A stretch of 64,000 bases of DNA from Stromatinia cepivora (lineage: Eukaryota; Ascomycota; Leotiomycetes; Helotiales; Sclerotiniaceae). Under the pieces are notes generated by a model. It ran no database searches. It was not told the origin of the DNA and saw only the letters and a program-made list of their open reading frames with translations. Where the stretch lies: contig RCTD01000008.1 of assembly GCA_014898415.1 (NCBI GenBank), positions 1,240,001 through 1,304,000 on the forward strand. The letters are read 5' to 3'. Each line of letters opens with the position of its first letter. Position 1 is the stretch's first letter. A program made the translations under genes and the position numbers. Shown piece after piece: positions 1-10,500 of the stretch.

Positions 1-1117
1 CCTTGTACCAAATAAAAAGCGTCTAGAACTCCATTACATTAGTCCGAAAATAAAGCAGCTGATTCCCGAAAAGACCGGCATGAAAGAGTTTGATGTACAG
101 CCAACCAACCGTATGTGTTCTCGGTGTTCTAGTATATCATGCAAAGCATTTTTAGAGGAATATAAATGAATCCCTGCGTGTAGTTAAAAATAATAAATAG
201 TACAATCAACGCTCAACGCTCAAACGCTCAAACGCTCAAACGCTCAAAAAAATTCCAAAAGATCTACGACCTTCATGAATCCCCATCTACCAGCAACTGG
301 ATGACTAAAAATGATTCCCACAATCAGCTTATCGGTAAGCCAGATGGTTACTTATTACTACCACCCTCCCTCACGCAAAGCGGATGCATAAAACGGTGTA
401 CAAAGCCAACACATTCTATCTTTACTTATTCCAACGTAAAGCGGAAGGGAAAAGTGCAAGTAAGTCAGTTGTCGGTATCGGTGTCGGTGTCGGTGCCGGT
501 GTCTAATTTTCAAAGTGCAACAACTACTTTCTTGTCCTACGACATCGGGGAAACTACTTTTTGCTTACGATATTCATGAACTATCCACCCACTATGTCAA
601 TAAACTATGATTTGAAGTTTGTACACAAACTTGGAAATACCGCCTCTTTACCCCTCGATTCTTTTTCCTCTCGACTTTCTGAATACAGTTGATCCCTCCT
701 ATCTTCCTATCTTCTTCTCTGATATACTCCAATATCTACCAAGTGATAATCTCAATCGATTTCACAAATATAAAAATACCAATAATATCTAATAGCAAGG
801 TGTCTGGTGCATAATAGTAAGTGATCATATCATCCACCCATTTCCGTTGCGCAAAGAATCTTACCTTTGACACTTTTAAGACCGTCGCACGCGACTCTTT
901 GTGTGTTCAATGTTTTAGCTCTAGTATTACTTCAATCATTCATTCCCCTCCTGTTCGCATTCATGACATTTATGAAATTTCATCTCTCTAATACCGATTT
1001 TCAGATAATAGTCAATAATACTACGTGGAAGCACGACACAACTGGCTGACAACTAAGATCTTACATATGAAAAACTACATTATATGAAAACTGGCTCGCG
1101 GAACAAGCATCACAAAT
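1..1117. other. intergenic DNA upstream of the Yippee gene
   Basis: No gene could be supported here. The stretch is AT-rich, holds two short tandem repeats (an imperfect 9-base unit near 207-248 and an imperfect 6-base GTCGGT-type unit near 475-503), and ends in what is probably the promoter and 5' leader of the gene starting at 1118. Short open frames at 301 and 867 have composition and start contexts that look like chance. Confidence 0.5.
207..248. repeat. short tandem repeat, unit about CAAACGCTC
   Basis: About five head-to-tail copies of a 9-base unit (CAAACGCTC, with two shorter 7-base copies at the left end) are read directly. No gene overlaps it. Confidence 0.8.
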
Positions 1118-2182
1118 ATGTCAAACGATCGTCTTACATTCCCAACTTACCTCCTCCCTTCATTCGCATTCCCCTTTCGTCGTCGCAAACACTCCCCTTC
1201 TACTACTACTTCCAGCGCCGCACCATCAGTCAATACAAATGCGCGCACTTCAACTCCGGGTTCAAGCTACTCACCTATGAGTAGTTATAGCAATACCCCC
1301 GCCGCATCCCCTACTTCCGAAAGTTTTCTTGAGCGCACAATCTCTTCCTCTTCTGCTGCAGACGAAAGAGGAAATAGGAACAATGAATCAACCTACTCAC
1401 CCCCTCAAACTTTTACTTCGCCCTCATCTCCTCAACCCCATCTCACTCGTGCTCACCCCTCTACAATCCGCTGTCTAACCTGCTCCACCCACTTCTCCTA
1501 CGCCTCGCAAATCGTCTCCAAAGGTTTCACCGGGCGCCACGGACGCGCCTATCTCGTCGCACCCCCTCCATCCGTCCCAGTCCCAATAATCCCCCCTTTC
1601 CCCCCCACCGCCCACGACCGTTCCAAAAACCTCGCAAATATACGAGTGGGAAGACCTGTCAATAGAGAACTATTAACGGGTCATCATGTAGTCGCAGATG
1701 TAAACTGTATGGTTTGTAATACGTTACTTGGGTGGAAATATGTGGATGCGAGAGAACCAGGCCAAAAATACAAAATCGGAAAATTTATCTTGGAGACGAA
1801 GAGATGTGGGATTTTTAACACATATGAGGATGATGATACGGTACCGCATTGCTTGGAATATAATTGTGAAGATGAAGATGCGAAGAGGAGTGACACGATT
1901 GGAGAAATGGGAAATTGGAATAATGGAGGCAAGGGAGGAAATGGTAGGATTGGTAAAGATGGAGAATTAGCAGTGATACAAGTACAAACTAAAGACAAGG
2001 AAGAGGCAAAGGGATGGGTGTACTTTGATTCGGAAGATGAAGATGAATGTGAGGAACTTTTTGCGGGGGTTTGGGATGCGGAGATTGCGCAGAAGAGGAG
2101 GATTAGGAGGGTGGATAGGAGGAAGAGGGAAATCGAGAGGGAGAGGGCGGCTAGTAAGGATAGTGGGGTTGGAGGGTTATAA
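1118..2182 (+). CDS. Yippee/Moh1-family zinc-binding protein
   Basis: Intronless 354-aa protein. The Yippee fold occupies roughly residues 117-232. It has a first CxxC (C119/C122), a second CxxC (C197/C200), and the family signatures GRHGRAYL, HHVVADVNC, LGWKYVDA and QKYKIGKFILE. Yippee proteins are small zinc-binding proteins related to the beta-tent fold of cereblon and Mis18; their precise role in fungi is unclear (yeast Moh1 is a stationary-phase survival gene). Usual length is about 100-130 aa. This one has a 115-residue Ser/Thr/Pro-rich N-terminal extension, a proline-rich insertion of about 20 residues inside the domain (near 149-165), and a C-terminal tail that is first acidic, then Arg/Lys-rich. 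The start is the first ATG of the open frame and has A at -3. Confidence 0.85.
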   Translation: MSNDRLTFPTYLLPSFAFPFRRRKHSPSTTTSSAAPSVNTNARTSTPGSSYSPMSSYSNTPAASPTSESFLERTISSSSAADERGNRNNESTYSPPQTFTSPSSPQPHLTRAHPSTIRCLTCSTHFSYASQIVSKGFTGRHGRAYLVAPPPSVPVPIIPPFPPTAHDRSKNLANIRVGRPVNRELLTGHHVVADVNCMVCNTLLGWKYVDAREPGQKYKIGKFILETKRCGIFNTYEDDDTVPHCLEYNCEDEDAKRSDTIGEMGNWNNGGKGGNGRIGKDGELAVIQVQTKDKEEAKGWVYFDSEDEDECEELFAGVWDAEIAQKRRIRRVDRRKREIERERAASKDSGVGGL

Positions 2183-2672
2183 AATGAGGAGGGGGGGAGG
2201 AGCAGACGGAGGGGAAGGGAGCAGTAGTGTATGATGATGGTAATATATTTGTGTCGGATGAAATGGATATTGTGAGAGACATGATGTGAATTACGATTTA
2301 TGACGGATGGGTAAAATTCTAGAAGGAGGTATTCGGTGGGAGGGAGGAATTCGCTTAGGTGGTTCCTGCAGGCATGGTACATGAATCTGTGTATTCTATA
2401 TTCTTCAGGTGGATGGTATTCATTCTATTCATATAATTCATATTACTCATATTCGTATTATTCAGACTACTCTTCTATTTATATTGCTCATATTATTCAT
2501 ATTCGTACTATTCATGCTACTCATGCTACTCATACTACTCTTGCATTGACATTATTCATTCATCACTATCCATTCATCATACTCACCTTCACACTCACAT
2601 TCATAATAATATTCATAATAATATTCTCCAGCTATAATTCGTTATCCCTTATCCCTTATTCTTCATTCATTA

Positions 2673-2769
2673 TTCATTATATTCATTATATTCATTATAT
2701 TCATTATATTCATTATATTCATTATATTCATTATATTCATTATATTCATTATATTCATTATATTCATTA
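2673..2769. repeat. 9-bp tandem array, unit TTCATTATA
   Basis: About ten near-perfect head-to-tail copies of TTCATTATA are visible, flanked by looser TTCAT/TACTCAT repeats from about 2410. The period is a multiple of three, so the frame through it encodes repeated Tyr-Ile-His; this is not evidence of a gene. Confidence 0.9.
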
Positions 2770-4155
2770 CTTATACCCATCCATCATACCCATTCATCAT
2801 AACCTCAATCTCAATATCCACAAGAAATCCCTTCTCCATCTTCTCTATTTCCTCTCCTCTCCTCTCTACCTCCTCCCCTCTCTTCTCATCTCTCTACATA
2901 CTTACTTACTAGTTAATTACTATTTAACTTAATTACCAAGCTTCCTATCTATCCATCTCTGTTTAGTCACATTACTTATTTCCAGGAAAATTGGGAAATT
3001 GAAGGGATATTGAAGGAAGAATCGAAGAAGTGATGTATTTTAAATCATACTACTCCCATCACTGAATATATCTGACATTTACATTATTTAGATAGCGATA
3101 AGATGAGATGACGCAGATACTATATACCATCAATTTTATTCAACTTTACGTCAAGTCAAACAATGTCCCGAAACTTATAATTGTAATTTCATAGAATGTT
3201 GAGGATTTTTGGAGATTGGAAGTTTTGTCTAATTATGAATTTAGTGGGAAGAAGTTTTAATTTTGGGGGTGTGGGGGAGTATGAGGGAGAAGTATATGGA
3301 TTTTGAGATGAAGATGAAGATGGTAGTTTTGGGTTATGGTGATGGTAATGATAATGAGTGGATGGTTGATAGTTATATATATAGTTAGGGAAGTAGGGGA
3401 TGATGTATTAAGTACTATGTATATACATAGTGCAGATCAAAAGTATCTTGTTTGCTTCTATGCTCTGCTTGTTGTGGGTTCTTGAATTATCAAGATCAAT
3501 TAGTGTAATGAATTTCAGTCATAATAACCAGATTGCAAAGTATTCATGGCATATAAATGGGCGGTTGAATACACAAAGGTGCATTCAGGGCAATAAAGGA
3601 GAAATATCTCATTCAAAAGCTGTAATGTCTCATAATAGATCTTGAAAGAATGGTGTATTTATAAAGAACTCTCATTAACATATTCCATCTGGTTATCTGG
3701 ACTCTTGAGTTTAGTACTACCCAAGTATTCAGTAATACTTTCTCCAGATCCATCTTTACAGACCACATAACTAGACCTCAAAGATCAAAGATCAGGTACA
3801 ATGAAATCCTATTCTTAAACCTCCTGGGTTCCCTGGTTTAGTCCTTCATATCTTGAGGTAATTGAAGAAAATGACTCTCCTCAAACCCATCTCAACCCAA
3901 AAAAAACCTCCTCGAGCCCCAATAAATGAATATACACATTCTACAAAGTGCTAAAAACTTTACTAGATATTTATAAATCTTCAATACTACACCATAATTC
4001 CTCAAACTCATCCAAACTCTCAAGTCATATAGATGAAGATCTGTGGACTAAGCAAACAAGATTACAGAACTCTCTCCATTTGGACCCTTAAGCATGTCAG
4101 GTCTCCGCATCCTAGATGGGATTAGTTTCCACGAATAATTCTTTGAAGGCCTCTG

Positions 4156-4211
4156 CTATTTATTTGTTTGTGATTTACTGTTTCTATTTATTTGTTTGTG
4201 ATTTACTGTTT
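4156..4211. repeat. exact 28-bp tandem duplication
   Basis: Two identical adjacent 28-base copies (4156-4183 and 4184-4211), beginning CTATTTATTTG and ending TTTACTGTTT. The exact identity suggests a recent duplication. No gene is affected. Confidence 0.9.
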
Positions 4212-4500
4212 AATGTTTGGTTCAGCCTCTTTGTTTTAAGTTAACAATCTGAAGTTTGGGTTTTGTTGGTACATTCATGATACAACGTAATTCGTTACAA
4301 GGTTATTATCTCAGTAGTAAGCTGTATGCTCTGTGGATATCCTTCTTCTTTCTATATCATCTTATCTGTACCTCACCGTCACCGTGAGGGAATATTGCAA
4401 GTTCCAGAGCTGCGGGTAGAGAAACTTACTTTTGGTTTTGAGCAAGATATTACACTTGCAGCGCTCCATCGCAACGTTGTTCAATTGTTCACCCCGTGGC

Positions 4501-7500
4501 TAATCATATAGCAGATTCTCATACACTTCTCACTATCGATAGAAGCTAGTTGTGACTGGAATACCACTTGGTCTGGTTAGATCGTAGTCATACCTCAGGA
4601 GTCCTGCAGCCTTTCGAAGTACCAGAACGATTCCAAGGGGTAGACATTCCCCTCCAGTGGAACATACTTCCCCGTTGTGATTTGCAATACCAATTCATGA
4701 AGCAGTATTGTTAGGAAATATAACTTGCAGCTTCATAAAAGCAGAATATGATCTCGTCGTAGGTAAATATCCACTCCATCTGGAAAACACTTGCTGGTTG
4801 TAACAAAGTTGTATAGAATACACAAATTGAATACCGCCGCGCTTGAAAGACCTAGCAAGGAAGATAGCACTCAATCTTGCTCGATTCACTTCGAATCACT
4901 TTTACCTCCTTGTGCGGTCTTTCTTCAACGGATAATGGCGTTCAATGGCATTAGTTGAGCATATGAGCACCGTCCACGGCGGCCAGGGTTCACCTGGTAC
5001 TGGCCGGCTATGAATACAAGCAATGCATATCAAGAAGATATGAGAATAAAGAGGTAATTAGTAATCTCACCACTTGGGTCCTTCTTAGCTGACGCTAATC
5101 CAGCTGCTAGACTTCGAACCGCCTTACCTTCTGCGATATAGCGCCAGTCGTCACAATCAACAACTCTGCGCTTTTCCTGTCCGCCACTGAACTCGCAATT
5201 ACATCTCCAAGCGCCCACAAGGCCGATGAACACTAATTAAATAAACAAATACTTGTGGACCCAATGGATAGATCCGTGCTATTCAACCATAGCGCGAGGG
5301 CATTGCACTCAGCAAGCCTCCTAATTTCCGATCGACCTTTGAGGTTTGATAGATGTAGGCAAGCTGAGGTCGCCGTGTTCGTTGTTAATACATGAAGTCA
5401 GCGGATCTCTTACTCTCTTACCCAAATCCCATGCTTGGACCACCAGTTTCGTGCCTTGCAGGAAGAAAACATACTAGAACTGCCGCGATTACTCACAGCA
5501 TTGAGCATCGCGGTTTCACTCTTTCTCAATACCCTCTGCGTTTTCTGGATTACTCCAGGTGCCACCACCAACTTCAGCACTCTCGTAGCCGAGGGGGAGA
5601 AGAAGTGGGCAATAAATACTCCAACTTTTGAACCTCTGCTAATACAAATCAGACGTCTTTGTGATGTGGCACGCTGTTGATGGAAAAGAAAGATCGTGTA
5701 CACGATCAAGTCCTCCTCTTAGGTGCTTGATCGCGAATAGGAGGACATAATGCAACCAATACCTACTCAACCAGATTCGCTGCCACGAGAAAGGACTCAC
5801 CTCTCTCGAGGCAGTGGATCGAGTGGACAAAATGGTGCGGTGCCGGTCTCGATGCGAGGCGGCAAGCTCAGACTAGCTTGGCTGGAAATCGAAAAGCGAA
5901 TCAAAGAGAGGTACATGTGTAAGCTCAATTCTGTATTTCATGATCTTGCTAACAGTTTGACAGGCATTAGGCACCGAATACGGAACAACACATACAGAGA
6001 CCATTGTCGGAACAAGACGCAGGCAACATCGGAAGGATTGGCTTGGAGAACTCACGCTTTGTCTAATGTAATGGTACTACATCTTATATTCCAAAGCTCC
6101 AGATGTCCCATTCATGGCCACCGCCATTTCTTGCAGTACTAGTCATAAAGCGATTTGTGATGCAATATATATATATTGCATTTTCATCGTCCTACTCCGA
6201 ACGATCCAACTTCTAAAATAGTTGCGATCATAAAAAAGATGCTAGATCCTTATTCAGTGTGACGGTGGTATTTCATTTTTGCGATGGTAGGTCTTCTCTT
6301 ACATTATTTCTCTAGATCTCTGATCACTGACAATCTCAACAGAGATATGGTACAACGTTGATATGAATTATTACCAAATGCGTGTCGAAATTTGTGTTGG
6401 GAAGCGACCTCTTCGATATCTCTAAACTTGGTCTTTTTGCTGCCGTTGCCACTTCTTTGACCATCTACCCGGTATCACTCTCAAGGCTTCGTCACAACCT
6501 CCATATCCTTCTACTCGCCAGGGCATAGCCTCTACCCCGGCAGGTCTTCGCCCGACAGTCAAGCATACACGGTAAGTTAAGCAAAACGTCCAAGGTTCCT
6601 CAACACCTGCAAGGAAGCCTTGTCAGCAATGGTTGGTGTTTACAAACCAATGTTTGAACTCGACTCTGCCAGATTTTACGGAGAGAAGAAGGGTGCTTTT
6701 GTCAACACCAATGTTGATACTTGGTTCTTCTTCAGTAGAGCCATTGGCAAGCATTCCTCTGTGTTTTTTCTTTTGATCTGGAACTGATATGAAACGACCG
6801 GCATAAAATTCCTGAGTTTATTCCCACCACCATCTTGAAGAACACCAAATTGCCTTGGCATTGGCGGTTCAAAAGTAACATGAGTGAAAAGCTACGCATA
6901 CTTCCTGTCAACCAGATAACGCAGAAGTACACCAACGAAAGATACACCATCCCATCTCGAGTCCCTATCGCGACAGCATGAACGACAATGGCGAACGCAA
7001 TCACGGCAAAATGGAAACACTACCTGCCACGTACAGCACTGGTAGTGCAAGGGTAAAAGTCGTGCGTACGACTAAATTCGTACCTCGAAACTTAGTAGCC
7101 ACTTGATTTCATCTCAGGGCTATGATCAGAAACAGATTCGCGATTGAAGATGGCACATTCTGGCTTTACGATTGCTGAACCAAGAAGTTCACCGTGTGCA
7201 GGCCACCATGGTTTTCAACAAGTTACTGTGGATGGAACTAAATATGAAAGGCCACCTTGTGGAGATGTTACAGGTCCTTTGTCTTAGAAGGAAGAAAGTG
7301 CGGTCATGGGGACTTGGATGGGCCTAGCTGGTATCAGTTACTGATACCAGTATGGTAGGTGTTGTTAGCCTTGGAAGAATGGAACATCATTCCATGTAGC
7401 CGCTTCGGCGTGCAATACCATATGATGTGGGTGATTTTTTCTCGTGTGGAGAATTTGGGATCGTCGTCTCGAGCCTCTGGTCACTACTACCCTTTCCAGA

Positions 7501-10500
7501 TGCACCGTGTTGTTTATATCGTCACAGCCATATTATATATGCATGCCGAAGTACCGAGAGAGATTTAGTATCTTTTCAGGTACATTATCATGACCTTTCC
7601 GCATCTGAAATAGTCACCATGGTATTTTTCCAGCTCCACTTGGATTCATGTTCAACTGCTTCCGAGGTCTGAGCCCCTTCGTCATCGAAATGCCGAATGC
7701 CAGCGCTCTCTAGGCAATTATCAATCAAATGAAATGGTAGCAGCGCTCCGCTAGAATTTTCAGAGCCAATTCTGCTAGAACCGGAAACAACATTGCTATC
7801 CAAGGGAAAATTTGGCAGGAACTAGCTACTAGCATTGATTGCATCTCTATCGGAAGAGTGTATGGCCAAGCACCACCTCTCAATCTTATTGATGCTCTTA
7901 TGTGCTGTGAAGAGCTCACAATGATTCGTCATGTTTGTCTTCTAGTCCAGCAGTTTCATGATAACTTCCAAGCTGTTGTTTGAGTCGTCATGAGACACTG
8001 CGTGAGCTAGTAGCTTAGTATGGGCAATATACAAGGATTGTCAGGACTTTGGCGAATGAGATATGGTGTGGAGTCCGAGGCCGGAGTGAGGGTGATGGTT
8101 GTATTTTAATCGCTTTAGTTTCTGTAGCAATGTATTGTATTTCCTGCAGCCACTTCGGCGTCGCTTCTTGATATGTTTTAGTGAGGTTCGTCTATTCAAT
8201 TCGATTTGTGTCTTGGAATATAGCTGGGTGTTCTTGGGGGGGAGGAAATCCGTTGATACTATCATCAATTTCGGACTAGGAAAATGGGAGGAGCCGTTTG
8301 CCGCCGCCTCTGGTGCTGAAGTTTGTCAACCTCAGCCGGAAATCTGTAACGAGAGATAGTACTCCGTTGAGACCCAACGGCATTACCACTGATCTCGGAG
8401 TCTGTTATTTTCGATGCAGAGAGAAGATATATAAGTAACCAAAATCCTCTACACCGGAATCAACTCGAGCTACCACCGCAAGCGATAATAAAACCATCAC
8501 CTTTCTCCCGCCCCACAAGTACAAAAGATCCCCCGAGCAGTCCACAAAGCCCTTCACTCCTTCACACGGACTCAATACCAAGCTGCGCTTGAGGTTGAAA
8601 TGACGTTCGAACAGGCATTATCGACGGGATGCAAAAATGCCACGCTGCAGCACTTGAGCGGTGCCCACTTCTTCTAGGGCGGATCAGGTAATGAGTCCTC
8701 GCACTGGATTCTGGTCCATGTCCATGAAACTAGCTTCGGACGAGTATGATGAGACGCACATTTTGTAATGGGACAATTACCATGGGTCTTTGGAGGAGGG
8801 CTGTGGTGTATAACGATCATTGAGATCGGTTATAGCAGGTTCCTCTGCTTGGACAATTCTGACCTCCGCTACCATTATCTTGCAAAGTCCTCGTATTATT
8901 GCGGAGATTGCTATGAAGGTTGTTAATGGTCCAGGAAGTAACAAATGATAGTACCCCTGCCGATGGGCTTGTCAGGGCGTAGGTATAAAAGTTCCCTCTT
9001 ACAACCACGATTCATCATGCTGCTGCTTTGTGGTATCGCCACTCACCTCATGACGGCTCCTTCGATAGTTGGGTGAAATCTGCTCCTCTAGTGATGATCT
9101 GAAGATCACTCTTACAAAGTTCAAGTCTCGCCTCAACGAGCAGCTCCTCTCAAGCATTCCGGCATACTAAAAGCAAGAAGAAATCGGAAAGGTTATCGGA
9201 GCTACTATCCTGGTTCTTGAAGCGGGGATGGGATCACCCAAAGCTATGGCTTCATTTGAAGCGAGACAAAAAGATAACTCATTATCCCCTTCCATACATC
9301 TTTACGACGTCAACAAAGCTCTGGAAGCTTACAGCGAGCCTGTCAGCACCTTATCTTCTCCGAAGTAGTCCCAGCTTGAGAACGAAGATGTAATGATGCG
9401 GAGCTCCAGCCAATCTAATTTAAGGGTGATAAGCTGTTAAGAAGATTGGCACCCTCGAGGGCTTGGGTGCAGTCGAGACAATGACGCGTCAAGAGACTAA
9501 CTTCCCAAACAGAGTTCTTGGTGCATTCAACTACAAAAATGCCCGCATCTAGTCTTGACAGTTGAGCTTCCTCTCGACTTGGCACTTTCATTTCCAACCC
9601 ATGACGATATAGTGGCGCAGGGACGGTATGAAGAAAAGTTTTCGGTAGTAGATTGTGGATTATCTTTGCTCAGAAGGCTATTGGGAGATATTTGAGCTTG
9701 GAGAAGAAGTTGCCTGAGAGAACGAGATGGCCAACATTGAATTGAAACAAGCTGGGATTAGAAAGATGCGGTCGCCTGGCCCGAAAAATGGTAGTCGGAT
9801 AGATAGATAGCGAGTGTCTTGACAGTCGAGTCTCGGTCCACGCATCAATGACTGAGAAATCCAGAAGAGAAGATCATATATGTGACAGGTTAACTTTTTC
9901 GAATTCACTTTGCTCAATTCCTCCTCTACGGAAAAGGAGCTTAGCAAAGCAGAGAAACGAATTCAAAAGGCTAACATGCAAAAACCATCAACGAACTCGA
10001 TTCATACTTGAGCAATACCTAATCGCTATCCCAGATCTCACTGGCTCTATCTCAACATCATCAACTCATGTGCCTCCCAAGCTCATCCATCGTTGAGGAC
10101 AGCAATGATATGTGGCGTCACTTGAACTCTTGTGTTAAGCAACCATATTGTTTTGATAACTCGGCATAATTCTGCAATAGAAAGGCTTTCAATAAACACG
10201 GACGGCAGCAGATTTTCATCTCCTGGTACCGCTAGCCCTGGCCCAAAATTTCCAGGAGGAGAAAGAAGAACAGGACACCAGAGGCCTTGGAAATCACATG
10301 GCACGTGCTTGTGCAGAGGCTGGTCCTAAGGCACTTGTTATCTTTGATGCTAACTAAGATTGGAAGATCAATATGCTGCTGAGTTGTGCGAAACCACTGG
10401 AAATAAGATCCCGAACTTTTCTTTTTGAAGGGCATCGAAGGATATGACGTTGGTTCTGCGCTTCACTTAACCATTTCAAAGCCTCCTTTCATGTCATTTA

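Larger units (their letters stand above)
2183..4500. other. gene-free, microsatellite-rich intergenic DNA
   Basis: Nothing convincing as a gene. The first 700 bases after the Yippee gene are dominated by TAT/TCAT-type simple sequence, including a clean 9-base tandem array. Further on are AT-rich sequence and an exact 28-base tandem duplication. Open frames across the array encode only Ile-His-Tyr repeats. Confidence 0.55.

Noticed and set aside
1684..2382. 232-codon minus-strand frame opposite the Yippee gene
   Set aside because: Antisense shadow of the Gly/Arg/Glu-rich coding tail; the plus strand carries the conserved zinc-binding motifs.
2336..2932. 198-codon open frame on the plus strand
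   Set aside because: It runs through simple repeats and encodes Tyr-Ile-His tandem tripeptides; a by-product of the 9-bp array.
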